Part shown: one piece after another, positions 47,827-60,025 of the stretch
How the letters are laid out: every line of letters begins with the position of its first letter
How positions within the stretch are numbered: position 1 is the first letter of the stretch
Assembly (NCBI GenBank): GCA_024811115.1
Contig: JAKOGH010000008.1
Location: forward strand, 186,001-250,000
Reading direction: 5' to 3'
DNA from: Terana coerulea
Taxonomy: Eukaryota; Basidiomycota; Agaricomycetes; Polyporales; Phanerochaetaceae
Length of the DNA stretch: 64,000 bases
The notes under the pieces: model-generated
The model's database searches: none
What the model was told of the DNA's origin: nothing
Seen by the model: only the letters and a program-made list of their open reading frames with translations
Position numbers and translations under genes: made by a program

Positions 47827-49162
47827 TTACGTATTCTCCTCCGTTGTCCTTGGCTTGATCCTCCGCAACTGCTCCTCGTACCTCCGCAGCAGCAACCGCT
47901 CAATCCAACCTCCCTTCGGAAACGGTTTCTCCCACTGGTTGTGTAAGTGTACTGAGAATATCTTCCCAAGAACCGTGTCCAGCCCTCCGCCCTCTTCCCG
48001 CCCCATACCCATCGTCCATTTGCCACTGGACGGATCAGACGCAAAGGGGTCTGGTAGCCGATTGTCTAACCGGCAGGAGCGTGCGTCGGAGAAGCAGAAT
48101 GGGAGTACTTTGAACGGTGGGATGGACGCTTCTAGGAGTCGCCGCCATAGCTTGAGGTACAGGGTAGCACCCCAGTCGGTCGTGCCTGTCCGAGGTGGTG
48201 GACCAGTGGACATGATGTGGAATGCTTCGCAAAGATATGGCGAATGCTGGTGGAAGTTCATGAGCGCGCCATTGAACGGGATGTATACCTTGTCTACAAG
48301 CGCAGTCAGCACACCGAAAATCGCCGGAAGGGCCAGCTCGCTCACCGTAACAGTCCCACTGTGTCACAAACTCGTGTTCCAGTAGCGGTGCAAGGTCCCT
48401 CGTTAACAGCGAATCCATATCCACCCACACACCTCCATAGGCCCATAGCACCAAGAGTCGCACCATATCCCCGTCAATCCATGCCTTTTTATCCTTGAGT
48501 TTCAGCAAGCTGCTCCCCTGCAACGACGTTCCCCTCGCCAGCTTATCCAAATCAACCAGCTTGAGCGTGAACGAGTCAGGGTACCGCCGTATCCACTTCT
48601 GCACGATCTTGTTGTGGCTGAGGTCTCCGTTCGACCAGAGTATGAGACGGGATGTGTCGGTGTTCTGCGTGGCAAAGAACGACTTGATCATCCACTCTTG
48701 TCGCTCGCCGAAGTGCGCCAGGTCGCTGCGCCAGTAGGTGTGATACTGGACGCGTTCGTCTGGGTGTATCCACTTGTGCGGGGTCTCGTGCGCGGACTTT
48801 ATGGTGCCAGCGAAGTTATAGCAGTCCATGCCAAGCCGCATAGGCATACCCGCGTGTATCTCGGTTGACTTCGCGCCATAGAGGGCTTTCGTTGCGTTGT
48901 ATCTGTGCGAGATGCGATGGTCGTTGAAGCAACCCGCCAGAGGGTGCAAAGCCTCTACTTCTTTGTGGATCCAGCGTCTTGAGTAAAGCGCAATTTCGAT
49001 GTGTGGCTCCCATAAGGTGAAGAATAGGTAGAGGCATAATAGGATTACTGGAATTATAATCTTGCAGTCTAGGAGGGTATATCTTCTCGGAGGCCGGCCC
49101 AAGTGGGATGAGTGGGAGAGACGTCGAGCCCGCCATCTGCGGAGCAACGTGTCAATGGTCAT
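47827..49162 (-). CDS. GT32-like glycosyltransferase, type II membrane (copy B)
   Basis: Paralogue of the enzyme at 42684-44146, in inverted orientation. The start MTIDTLLRRWRARRLSHSSH is followed by a signal anchor (YTLLDCKIIIPVILLCLYLF, FTLWEP) and the same lumenal blocks: MRLGMDCYNFAGTI, YHTYWRSDLAHFGERQEWMI, SFFATQNTDTSRLILWSNGD, AYGGVWVDMDSLLTRDLAPL with the DxD, VTQWDCY, VYIPFNGALMNFHQHSPYLC and IFSVHLHNQWEKPF. One intron lies at the same position as the last intron of copy A (codon split TAC-G/AC). The frame is intact, so it serves as a template for judging copy A. It lacks the separate small first exon of copy A and has a different cytoplasmic tail. I start at ATG 49162 rather than an upstream TTG. 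Confidence 0.9.
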
Positions 49163-50006
49163 GGTCAGCAGCAAGCACCTCTTAGCGAGACCGAAGAGGG
49201 ACTGGGCGCATCACAAGAAGGGTGCAGCTCGCATGCAAAAAGCCAACTCACTGAGGTAGCTTGGTCTTCTCTCCTCTCAACATTTTTGTGCCCCAGGCAC
49301 GAGCAAGCGTCCTCGTACTGCCCGCGACCACTCTCGTGTACAACACTCGTAAAGAAATCGTGACAAGAAATTAGAGCGGATGAGGACCCAGTTGTATGTG
49401 ATGGCGTAGAGTAGAGCAAGGGCATGCAGGCCGGTGGTGGACGTTGGTTGACCGCGACCGCGCGGATATTGCGTACAACATGATTTTTGGCCGTAACGCA
49501 CGTCTTCTCTCCGAAGCTATGCCTTCGGAAAAGGCGCAATCAACGCACCGCCTCTCAGAGTTCCGTCATCACATCACTGCAGGTGCATGTCAAGACAAAC
49601 ATGGACTGCCATTCCCGCATCGCATACAAAGTACTACAGCAGCACAATAAGGGTGTGGAAGGGGTTCAGTAAACGATGTGTAGCGATAGATTTACTCAAA
49701 CACCAGTGCAACAGCGAAACGATTGAAAGAACACAACAAAGCGAGCTGAAGTCGCGAAATTAGGAAGCCCCGCCAGGATACGTGATAAACCATGGGGATG
49801 GGGGCTGGGAGGTGGTGTCCAGAGAATCGGACAAAGATATGGTACAGAAATGTCCCTTGATGTGTTGTGATGCTGTTTCCTTCGTTTACAAGTTGGTATG
49901 GACATCCAATGGCTGGTCTTGACCTCCACAATCACCCTGCGCTGCGCCTCCACCAACGCCTATCAACGGGAGCCACCCATCCGCCTTCTCGCAGTGTTCG
50001 CGCGAT
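49163..50006. other. Intergenic region, no gene seen
   Basis: Holds the promoter of copy B and the 3' flank of DHH1. Open frames here are short and unconvincing. Confidence 0.5.
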
Positions 50007-51661
50007 CTAGCGTGCTACGGGCACGCCGCCACGATAAGCTTGTTGCGGGTAGCCACCGCGTCCCTGTGCTTGCTGTCCGACCGGCGTACCGTTCGTCCGC
50101 ACTGGAGTTCCGGTGCTCTGGTAGACAACCTGCGGCGCAGATGCCTGCGAAGGAGTGGCCTGCCTCTGCTGCGCCAGAGACTGCTGAGGTTGGGGTTGTG
50201 ACTGAGGCGGTGCCGGCCCTTGTTTCGGCTTCTGCTGTTGTTGCTCGCTCGATTCGTCGCTGGCGCCTGGCGCAACGTACAGGCCCTTGTCGATCTGCTG
50301 AGGGATGGGCTGGATCTCGGTACCGAGTTCCTGCTCGATACGATACAAGTTGAATCGGTCCTCATATGTCACGAGGTTGATGGCCAGACCCAGGTGACCG
50401 AAACGTCCTGAGCGACCGATACGATGCAGGTAGGTCTCCGAGTTCTTGGGCAGGTCAAAGTTGATAACGACGTTCACGGCTTGAATATCGATACCACGAG
50501 TGAGGAGGTCAGAGCAAACGAGGTTCCGGCAGACACCTTTGCGGAAGTCATGGAAGACACGGTTGCGATGGGATTGAAGCATCTTAGCGTGCGAGTAGAA
50601 ACACGAGTAGCCCAGCTCCGTAACCTTCTTGGCCAGGAGTTCTACGCGGTTAGTGGAGTTGCAGAAAATGATGGATTGATTTATTTGAAGCTGCAAAATC
50701 GTTAGCGAGTGGTTGAATAGTGGCGGCGATGACTTTACCTTGGAGAAAAGCGTGTTGAGACAGTGTACCTTCTGCCTCTCCTCAACGTATGCGTAGTATT
50801 GAGTTACGCCACGAAGGGTGAGCTCGTCCATGAGGTTGATCTCATAGGGGGATTCCATGTGTTTATCCTAGACCGTGATTCAACTACAGAGACCTCGCTG
50901 TGTAACGTATTACACACCTTGAAATCCTTGACGATCATAGGGAATGTTGCACTGAACAACATGACCTGGCGGTCGTTGGGCAGATAGCTGAGTAATTGCT
51001 CCATTACAGGAGCGAATTCCGGCGACAGGAGTTTGTCTGCTTCGTCCATGACGAACACGGGGCATTCACTGAGGTCCGCGACATTCTTCCCGGCAAGGTC
51101 CAGAATACGACCCGGCGTTCCAACCAATACATGTACCGCCTCCGACAGCCGAATGATGTCGTCCTTGAGGGTTGTACCACCAGTTGTGACCATAACCTGC
51201 AAGTTCATGTGTTTGCCCAGGATCTTGCACACCTGCGCGGTTTGCAAAGCCAGCTCACGTGTCGGCACCAGCAGCAGAGCCTGAATCTTGTTCTTGTTGA
51301 TGTCAATTTGTTGGAGGGATGGGATAACGAAGGCGGCGGTCTTGCCAGTTCCGTTCTTGGCGCGGGCGAGAACGTCACGTTTGGTGAGTGCAATGGGTAT
51401 CGCCTCCTCTTGGATGGGTGAGGGGCGTTCAAAACCAGCTTCGAATATGCCCATCAACAGCTCTCGCCGTAAGTGCATGTCCTCGAACTCCAGACCCTTG
51501 GTGGCGGTGACATCCTCAGTCTGAGGCCGCGTATCTTTTGGTGGGGGCTGGAGGCTAGCTTTCCAGGAGCTGCCGCTGTGCGAACGTTAGCAAGGAATGT
51601 GGCGATATATGCACAAGAATACGCACGATGTGGATGATGAAGGGTGTGCTTGCTGCGACAT
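50007..51661 (-). CDS. DHH1: DEAD-box RNA helicase Dhh1/DDX6
   Basis: P-body ATPase that activates mRNA decapping and represses translation. The start [12 protein letters not shown] is split by an intron from [20 protein letters not shown]. Motifs appear in order: Q motif [35 protein letters not shown], Ia [12 protein letters not shown], Ib [79 protein letters not shown] and [22 protein letters not shown]. The sequence [20 protein letters not shown] is characteristic of Dhh1 within the superfamily. The C-terminal tail is Gln/Pro-rich and ends [16 protein letters not shown], as in other fungal orthologues. Introns interrupt the region near 50890 and 50720. The frame is intact. Confidence 0.96.
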
Positions 51662-52179
51662 TGTCGAGGCGGAAGTGTATCAATGGGGATGCGTGGGTCT
51701 TGTGTGATATGGGTGAGGTGTGTATTGGGAAAATGTCTTCCTGTATGATGGAAAAGACGTTCGGAGATTTGCAGTTGTTATAGAGCGAGGGTGATCAGGA
51801 TTTTGCTCCGCGAATGAACGGCAGGGGAGCGATGAACCGTTGTGTCGTTGGTTGAGAGCAGGGGGTCAAGGCAAGGATACGCCCTGCCCAAACGTTGCAT
51901 ACTTTGACTTTTCTAAGCCGTTTATGGTATTGTTGCAATTATTTTGTGCGCTCAGGTATCATGGAAATTGATAGTAAAACCCTTTTCTCTTTCAAGTATC
52001 TACTATCGACGGGCACTGGCTACTTAGTTTGTACTGCCTTGGACATGGTTAGCACACCCTCCATATCCCGCTTGCAGGGCCGTGCGATGGCATTTCAGCA
52101 AGTCCAACTGCCGCATGCCGGGAACGTCTGTGGCACAACGCTTAGACGCTGGGATTTCGGAGAGCCAAAACGTGATGAT
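51662..52179. other. Intergenic region, no gene seen
   Basis: Lies upstream of DHH1 and downstream of the carboxylesterase, both on the minus strand. It contains the DHH1 promoter; the esterase 3' flank follows. No coding exon recognised. Confidence 0.45.
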
Positions 52180-54302
52180 TCACTCACTTGGGGGGAATAT
52201 TGGGAGCACCTCGTTCCAGAAGGTGCAAGTGCTGTCGGCGTTGAAATGGTCTCCAGGAGTCGCTCCATTGAGGGAATCCCCCAGAAGGGCGAGAGTGGTA
52301 GTGTCGTCTGGGTCGTATCGGCTCCACCCTGAAGTCTGTGGACCCTCGAATGGATCTATGGACATGAAGTAAGCGGGCGAACACTAACTTGCATGCAGAT
52401 AACGCCGGAAGCATACCTTTGATGAAGTTGGACCACGCATCCACCATGATATCTGAGATCTTTATTTCGTCGGGCGTGGCGGGAACGAAGGGGGCGTCGA
52501 TTGCGAGCAACCTGAGCTGACCCATAACAAAGCGTATGTCCTCGCCATGGAACACCCCTATGCTAGTGCCTTGCGAATTTAGGTTGGATGCAAGAAAGTC
52601 GAATCGATATCGCCAGACTGGTAGGTTTAGTGCCCGCGTCCGCTCTGTCCCAAGGTTATGAACGAGACATTGCATATGTGCGTCGCGCCAAATCTGGGCT
52701 GTTGCGTTGAACCCTGACGGGAATTCTGCCGAGGGAGTAGGGTACAGCTCCTTCATTCTTGTCAAGTTCGCCCATGGTAGGTTCAGATTATTACTCTTAC
52801 TGCCGAGATGCAATTGGATCAGTCGGTTGAAGAGATCGAGCTCGGTACGTAACATACCTGTAGGCAGAGATATCTGGCAGGTATGCGGTTGGCTCACCGT
52901 TGACTATCAAGGTCCCCTCGTTCAAATTTGTGCCACACAGTAGAGGAATCCGTGCAGTGCGGCCTTCTCGGGTAAGCTTGACATAACTGGGGAAGTATCC
53001 ATCAGCGAACCTCTAGAGAGGTTTGCAGTGACTCGGCTTACTCTTTCCAGATGGTTACATTGTCCGTCACTGGCTGAAACTGTGTCCCAGTCGCCAACAA
53101 AACCTTCTGCAAGTCTGTCGCGGATTTGGTACGCAGGCAATCCAGCTGACCCCGACCTGTAGGGCAGCTCATGTTCGAAGCGATCTTGCTTATTTGATCG
53201 TTGAGGGGCCACATTGGCTGGGAGGCTGGATCATACCTGAATGAGTTAACAGCAACAAGTTCTTGGAATACAATCACTCACTATCGGCACTTTGCATAAC
53301 TGCCGCCCGAATGATAGGATCCTCATGGAAGGCCGTCATATACTGATTCGTCATTTCTATGAAAACACGACATTAAGCTTCGGTATGAATACTACGGCGG
53401 CATACTTACCTGCGCCCACCGACTCGCCTGCAATACATGGATTCAGAAATTGGCGAAATAAAGCCGACATAGTCGGAACACACCTCCAAGAGTGATCTTC
53501 GTAGGATCGCCGCCAAACTGCTTGACGTTCTCTTTCAGCCATTCGACTGCAGCGCGCGTATCAAGTAGACCAAAGTTTTGCGTCTCCCCCGCCTCTGCGA
53601 TCTCTGCAGCATGGGGGAAAGCCCACAGGGATAGTCGGTATCCAAAGTTTGCAAAAACGATGCCCTGGACGCAGAAATGAGCTTTATGCGAGTAGAGCAA
53701 AGTCCAAACCCCCTTACCTTAGCTGCCAAAAAGAGCCGTCGACCTTCGGATCAGAGGCAGAGCCGCTATCATACCCTCCGCCGCTAGTGGCCCTCGAAGT
53801 CAATGTATGGGCAGCTAGAGGTGCGCATTGTACTTACTACACGTATAGATATACCGGTAAATCGCTGGCGTTCGCTGGCGCCATGATATTGATCAATAGA
53901 CAGTCTTCGCTTTGCACGGAAGTCCCATTCCCGCCGTTAGCCCTAGCAAGGATGGGTCAGTCAATAGCTCGTGCTTAAGGGATATGGAAAAGAATACCGG
54001 CCCTGCATACATGCTGGCCCGAACGCGGTCGCGTTTATGGCTTGGCCCTGCTTCACTTTTACGGGCTGCGGTGGTCTCCACCTGTTCGCACCGGATGTGT
54101 CGTCAGCGTACGGTATCCCAAGCCACTTCTTGAGAGGCACAGAAGCGGTGTCTGTGTCAAGAAAGCCTTGAATTGAGCCTGATGTAGTGTGGACGTGGAG
54201 GTTGTTGGAACGATCCCCTGGTAAAACGGTGGCAGCTGAAACGACGCGCAAAGCAGTGAGCAGAACGCAGCCAAAGAGTGTGGCGCGCATGACCGGGCCC
54301 AT
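52180..54302 (-). CDS. Secreted type-B carboxylesterase/lipase
   Basis: Alpha/beta hydrolase of the cholinesterase-like family, predicted to be secreted and to hydrolyse carboxylic esters. The N-terminus MGPVMRATLFGCVLLTALRV, then VSA, is a signal peptide, followed by TSGSIQGFLDTDTASVPLKK and WLGIPYADDTSGANRWRPP. SEDCLLINI, FANFGYRLSLWAFP, DTRAAVEWLKENVKQFGGDP and the nucleophile elbow GESVGAG (split by an intron after the first G) follow. LLCGTNLNEGT supplies the acid-residue region and GVFHGEDIRFVMG the catalytic His block. The C-terminus has DSLNGATPGDHFNADSTCTF WNEVLPIFPPSE. It has many small exons and no frame break that I could trace. An internal ATG at 54290 is an alternative start. 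Substrate is unknown. Confidence 0.85.
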
Positions 54303-54813
54303 ATTTGCTCTCAGCGCAAGAAGGGCACCTTCGAGATAGTTCACAGACTTGCAAGCATTTGAGTACGGACTCAGTTCGGCAGGACATCGGTAGAAGCGAC
54401 GCCTCCGTATGAGATGGGCTAGTCATAGGAGCAGCGTTGAATGCATCGCGCTGAGTTCTGTGCCTCGAGTCTTCGATAAGTATCCTTCATGCTTCGCCAT
54501 CAGTGACGGGTCTTTACGGCATTGAGCTGCTAATCACAAAGCGGACTGACTGTTGTGCAAGGGTCTACAAAGAGACGGTCGCGAGGCTAGAACGACATCA
54601 ACCCGGTACGCGAGATAGGATTATCCGAGAAGGGCTGGACATGTACGACGTTCAAGTTCACACCGTATGTGCTCGCGAGGACGACCTCATCCACCAGTGT
54701 GTACAGAATATTTAGGTCTTTCTACTAAACGGGTAAGTTCTGTTCAAAATAAGTGCATTTAAACGACGTACACACTATTTGTGAGAAGCAGGCCTCAAGT
54801 AATCGCCAGTATA
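54303..54813. other. Intergenic region, no gene seen
   Basis: Upstream flank of the esterase and 3' flank of the DUF1769 gene. No coding signal recognised. Confidence 0.5.
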
Positions 54814-55888
54814 TTAGTCGATATCATCACTAGGTGCCCCATTGCTCTGTCCTTGGCCATGATGCCACTGCTCATCCGCTTCTCCATCTAACACTTGGAT
54901 AGTAACACACCAGAAAACCTTGCGCAAGGGCTGTCCGGTCTCAGTCTCACTGCGTGGCGCTCGCGAGCAACAAACGAAATTGACCGGCTGGCCGTCCCAG
55001 TACTTCATCATGTCGAATGTGAGTCCGGCCGGAAGCTTCAGTTCCACCCCTGTAGGGCTAAAGGAGACGTAGTCGTAGCAGAAGTCTGTTGTGAGAACGT
55101 CCTAAAATACAAAGCGCGCGCATTAGAACTATTGGAGCAAGCACGAGATAACTACTGCCATAGAACGTACATTAGGACCGAACGTAACATTCTTCCTCCG
55201 CTCTGGCTCTCTGAAGTAAGTACGCCGAGAAGCCGCATCATGAGGAAGTAGCTCCTCAGGTCTTGTGCCATTCTTCAACTTCAGCTCCGAGGTGTCTTCT
55301 TCAACCGGCTTGACAGGCGGGAATGGCGGCACCTTGTGCAGTTCGTCGGCACGTCTGTGCGCCAAGTATGTCATGGTAGAGATTAGCGGGGACAGGGCCC
55401 AAGGTTTGGTCTTGGATTGCAGATCTTGTTCGAGAGTGGGGTCCATATACCTAAAGACATTAAATTGGTGAGTTGTCCGCTAGCCTTCAGGCAGGATGCA
55501 AGCCATACTGCATAAAACTCAAGACACCGCTGAAGCCCCAAGGGATCGCCAGCTGATGGTCAAAGACATTGCCAAACAGGATGTCGTCGGCAGACTGTTC
55601 TTTCAAGAAGCGGCCTATAATTGTGAAATTCATCTAGCTAGTAAAGAAAGCGCGTATAAGAGACGATTTTGACACACCCTGGACCTGTATGCTCCACGTC
55701 ACACTCGACCTCTCTCTAAAGTACGCGCTGTCTTGCACTTTGCCATCGGGGTCCGCGAAGTTCTTGATATACACCGCCACATCGCCTTCGAAATCCTCAG
55801 TCTTAATGTGCGAAGGTCTGCCTTCGTTGGCACGGATCTCCTTCAAGTTCTGGGGATTTGGTCCGAAAAGAATGCGTAGGCGAGGCAT
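54814..55888 (-). CDS. DUF1769-family protein
   Basis: Member of a fungal family of unknown function (DUF1769, UPF0590-like), probably cytosolic or nuclear. The start MPRLRILFGPNPQNLKEIRA is followed by SHIKTEDFEGDVAVYIKNF, RERSSVTWSIQVQ and, after introns, GRFLKEQSADDILFGNVFDH, IPWGFSGVLSFMQ, YMDPTLEQDLQSKTKPWALS and PLISTMTYLAHRR. The second half contains FREPERRKNVTFGPN, FCYDYVSFSPTGVELKLPAG and RKVFWCVTIQVLDGEADEQW. The order GRFL-x10-FGNVFD and D-P-T-L-E-Q-D-L with KPWALSPL is what I recall as diagnostic of the family. The first ATG is at 55888. The frame is consistent across five or so exons. Confidence 0.8.
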
Positions 55889-56192
55889 TGCCGAGTTTTG
55901 TGAAGTGGTGGTTCTGTGCGAGAGGAGATGCGCCGTGCCATGTTCATTTCGGCAAGAATATTTGAGCAAGGAATGGCTGGTCTGGCGCCAAAGCGTCGCT
56001 AGTCACTACGTAACGCGAGTGACATCACTCGACGCCACCAGGCCATTGGCTCTGGGTGTAAGAAGAAAGAGCAATGTAGTGTATGCATTATGTAACGATA
56101 ATACGAATTAGAAGCAACGACATGCTGTACATTGCTCAACGACACCCGGGCAAGTCATCCTCTTTTCAAGCAGAAATAATTGACAGAATAAT
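55889..56192. other. Intergenic stretch, no gene seen
   Basis: About 300 bp between two minus-strand genes. Contains the DUF1769 gene promoter; nothing else notable. Confidence 0.5.
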
Positions 56193-56994
56193 TTAGCTCG
56201 GCAGATTTTTCCGCAACGCTCGAGCAGCACGGGTACCCTGGCAAGGTTTTAATTTTCAGTCAATGTCGTGCATTGCTTGACTTAAAAGCACACCACTGCT
56301 TACCGTTGCTCGAGGATCGATTCGTAGCCCCCTTCCCTGTACTGACTTCGGGGCGTTCCCACCCTTCTTCTGCCCGCATGTTTTCGAGCTCGCCGTAGAT
56401 CCCTGTGAAACCAGCACACAGTTTCCAAAGCCGGCGGCAGTCTTGAACGAGACCAGACACAAGTTGCTCGATGGACCGCCTTTGCAGATTGTGCCTGCCG
56501 GAAGTTGCACGGTGAGCTCTTGTGAGCCCACGTTTGTAGGTGCCTATTTTAGTGGAAACGTGAGTAAAGGCGATATAATCCGGTAAGAATGCTAACCAGG
56601 TCGCCGTTCTGTGTAACGGTGGCTGTTGTGAAGTTACTTCCTGTTCCCGTCGAATCTATCGTTGCCGTAACCTGGCGGGATCCGTCCTTCCCACTAACCC
56701 CTTCCGCGTCAGAAACGCACACTGAAGATTGTGTAATGTACTTACCTGTTAAAATTCGTGACGTTGGTGGAGAAAGAGCCGCCGGTATTAGCAGTGATGA
56801 ACTGCGATGCTGCAATATTCGCGGCGATGTTGACATTCCCGCACGGCGCGTTGGTAGATGGCCTCTGAACATCGTTCCTCGTCGCGGTCCCGTTGACACC
56901 CAAAGCCGGGAGTAATAATAGCGTGACCAAGTGCACCTGGCACGACAAGTAGAAGGGCCAACGCGGCGAAGCACAGCTTCATGGATGAAAGCAT
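56193..56994 (-). CDS. Egh16-like secreted protein
   Basis: Predicted extracellular protein of the Egh16/gEgh16H type (DUF3129), known in fungi as infection- or surface-expressed proteins; biochemical activity is not established. The signal peptide is MKLCFAALALLLVVPGALGH, or four residues longer from the ATG at 56994. The mature part reads NAPCGNVNIAANIAASQF, VTATIDSTGTGSNFTTATVT, ELTVQLPAGTICKGGPSSNL, CLVSFKTAAGFGNCVLVSQG and, after a last intron, GTRAARALRKNLPS. That spliced end (stop 56193) is preferred to the read-through stop at 56256. One extra C in CCC (plus-strand GGG at 56908-56910) separates the signal peptide from the body. The Cys and Gly pattern matches the family. Confidence 0.75.
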
Positions 56995-58537
56995 CTGTAA
57001 CTGCGAGAAGGACAAAGGTTAAGGGATGGGAAGGCGAGGTCCGGCCTCTGTAGGCTGAGAATACACGGAGGAGGGAGCTTGGAACTGTGGTAGAGGCTCA
57101 GCAGCTAGCTATAAGACCAGTTGAATTGGAATTTACAACGTACATCAAGGCTAACCTTGTCATTGTCAGTAAGACCTGCTCTGCGCCTACAATGGGTCGT
57201 CAAGATAACAATGAGGGAGTGTGAGCGGAGCGCCTAGATGTCACAGAACGGCCTCCTCGTGCAGCTCAGACAATTGGAGTTGCGAGAGGCATGGTTCGAT
57301 ACCATCAGAGTCGCTGTCAAGAGTTGAATAGATTGCTCAAGATGCGCATTATGAAGCCGTCGCAACGAAACTCGGGGCAAGCACGTTCTTGTTCAGGCCT
57401 ACAGCGCATTCCGATTGTTAACGACATTCCATGTGTCATACCAGCACTTCTGCTCATTACTATGAGGTGAATCATGTGAATGCATCCTTGAGCACTGGAA
57501 CCTAGATTAGCAAGTCCCCAGCCAATGGGAATGCATAAGCTCCGCTGTCCGAGGGAGGCGCAGTTAACTACACCGCGTAAAGTCCTGCCGATATCTAGCC
57601 TTTCGTGCACTGGTGGAGCAGCATACATCCCAATGTCGGATGCTCCCGGCTGGTACGTCGTCAGTGAAGATCGCCTGTCAATGTTGCAGCGGAAGACTCA
57701 CTTTCAGCTTGTCGCGTGCACCACTTATCTGCGAGTACAGGTCTACGGAGACGCGTCAAACGTATGGTGCGTCCTTGACTGAGGCAATCGCAGCCCTTTC
57801 AACGTCGGGCAAGCCAGGATCTGTCCAAAAAGAGGATCACGTATTGTCGCAACCACTTGGTTGACTGTAAAAAGCGTGGTGGCGTTGTCATTGGCTTCCG
57901 GTAAGACGCGAATTTGAATGTTAGAGTACCAAGATGCTGATCACTGTGTGATGCATGGTTATGCTACCCAATGAGAGATGATACCGATGACAAGCACATA
58001 CCTTGCATACGACTTCCACTCGGTCCTCCCGTGATCGCACCTTCGCGATAATCTGACCTGAAACAAACACCCATGGATTTTGGTTGGGTACTCGCGCTCC
58101 ACTATACGCAGGCTAGCAGGTAAAAGTTATTGACTGCAAGTTGCGCAGTTACTGTTGTGGATCCTGTGTGGATCTGGGGGATTCGACCACGCGAAAGTTT
58201 CTGCTCCAGGATTTAGGTGGGATTCATCGTCGTTTGACGAGAGTATTCCCTCAAACCGATACATCCACTCAAATGTTAGAGCAGCTGGATGATTATCGTA
58301 TGCGCAGCGCAGGGCTGGTCATTGGTGGTGGAACGAGAGCTCGGAGGTCGGAGGCGCCTGGCAGGAACTCCGTCCGTTCTCCGTGACTTCCGGACGCGTG
58401 ACGGCTCACCGAATCGTGTCACTTTCAATCATGATCCTCACACCGTCCCACAAAAATTCGTCTTCTCGCGCAGAGCAGCCAGGCCTCGAGTATAAAACAT
58501 AGCAGAAGAACACACCCAGACTCTGCACACACGGACG
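56995..58537. other. Intergenic region of 1.5 kb, no gene seen
   Basis: Lies between two divergent genes. Open frames reach about 100 codons but none shows coding motifs or splice-supported extension. A TATAAA box at 58491-58496 belongs to the downstream gene. Confidence 0.45.
58491..58496 (+). promoter_or_regulatory. TATA box of the CAB2-like gene
   Basis: TATAAA lies 42 bp upstream of the start codon at 58538, in an otherwise mixed-sequence promoter. Function is inferred from sequence and position only. Confidence 0.45.
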
Positions 58538-59836
58538 ATGGCCAGCGAGGAAGCGCAGAACCCCCGTTCTCGGCGGAGACCTACTTCGCGACCCAGCCTC
58601 CGCCCGCGTCTCTCGAGGAGGACGTCGCTCGTGTGCGGGAGTTCGTGCAGCGACAGCAGGCGGCCAAACGCCAAGTTGTGCTCGTGACGGTGAGTGCGCT
58701 TGTACTGCTCATTGGTAGAATGATGTTGACGCGTTCTGGATAGAGTGGTGGAACAACCGTGCCGCTCGAGCTCAACGTGTGAGCACGGTCTTCATGCCCC
58801 CAGTCGACCTGGAACTCATTGCCATACGTTTGCAGTGTCCGCTTCTTGGACAACTTCTCTGCAGGTACGTCCTACCAATTCTCCATTCGTCTCATTACTT
58901 ACCTGCCCGTCTTCTAGGAACTCGAGGAGCGACGTCCGCAGAATACTTTCTGAAAGCGGGTTATGCCGTCATCTTCATGCACCGTCAATTCAGCCTGCAG
59001 CCTTTCAGCCGGCATTACTCCCACTCCACCCATCCTTTCCTCGACTTCCTCGATGTCGACGACTCAGAGATCCCTGCAGACATCGACGTCAAACCCGCCG
59101 AGCGTCCGCAGCTTATCAAGGTCCTGTCCGAATACAAGCGCGTGCAGAAGGCCGAAACGCTGCACACGCTGACCTTCGTCACCGTCAACGACTACCTGTG
59201 GCTGCTGCGCGCCGTGAGCCAAGAGCTTTTCCCGCTCGGCCGCAACGCGATGTTCTACCTCGCCGCGGCCGTGAGTGACTTCTTCCTGCCACAGCAAAAG
59301 ATGGTGCGTTCGCCTCTGTCGTACGATTTTGATAATTTCATGTTTTTGACGTTGTGTCGGCAGAGCGAGCACAAGATCCAATCGGGCAAGGGGAGTTTGC
59401 ATATCGAAATGGATCAAGTGCCGAAGATCCTCAAGCCTCTCGTCAACGAGTGGTCGCGCGAAGGGTACATCGTCTCGTTCAAGGTACGCTCCCCTGCTGC
59501 TTCTCCTTGGACCGGAGTAGCTGATCGACATCTTCTCTCCTACAGCTGGAGACGGACCAGTCACTGCTAATCCCGAAAGCCCGAGGCGCCCTCGCACGGT
59601 ACGGGCACCAAGTCGTCATCGGAAACGATTTGCATCGCCGGAAGTTCGAAGTCGTCTTCGTCTCACCGACGAAAGGGCTGTCACCACAAGAAAATGGCGA
59701 AGAACCGGACCCGGCGCTGTTCACGGAATCATGGCTCCAGATAGACTTGGAGCAGCACCCGTCAAAAGAGATCGAGGAGGATATTGTGCGAGAGTTGGTT
59801 GTCCGGCACCGAGCGTGGGCGGAGCACAGCTCGTGA
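58538..59836 (+). CDS. CAB2: Phosphopantothenate-cysteine ligase (CoA synthesis)
   Basis: Catalyses the second step of CoA synthesis from pantothenate, joining 4'-phosphopantothenate and cysteine. After MASEEAQN the protein should continue [20 protein letters not shown], which needs a sixth C in the run 58561-58565; as written the frame goes wrong and soon stops. Then come [20 protein letters not shown] with the nucleotide-binding [10 protein letters not shown], and after an intron [120 protein letters not shown] and [20 protein letters not shown]. The three short introns are regular. The two Gly-rich blocks and AAAVSDF are typical of eukaryotic PPCS. It is tail to tail with the hydrolase at 60026. 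Confidence 0.92.
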
Positions 59837-60025
59837 CGATGCCTTCCGAATTATATCACACACTAGAGCTTTAGAAGGTGAACTTGTATACATATTAGCC
59901 TACTACGCTTGAATAATAGACTAGATAGCTTGAACTTGGATGCCTTTCCCAGAGAGCACAGGTCAGATATGTTACAACATCTAGCATTTTATCGTAAGGC
60001 AATCATTGTCCTCTAATTGTAGGTG

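Noticed and set aside
56256..56336. Read-through 3' end of the Egh16-like gene
   Set aside because: Removing an intron with donor GTAAGC gives the better family-like ending at 56193.
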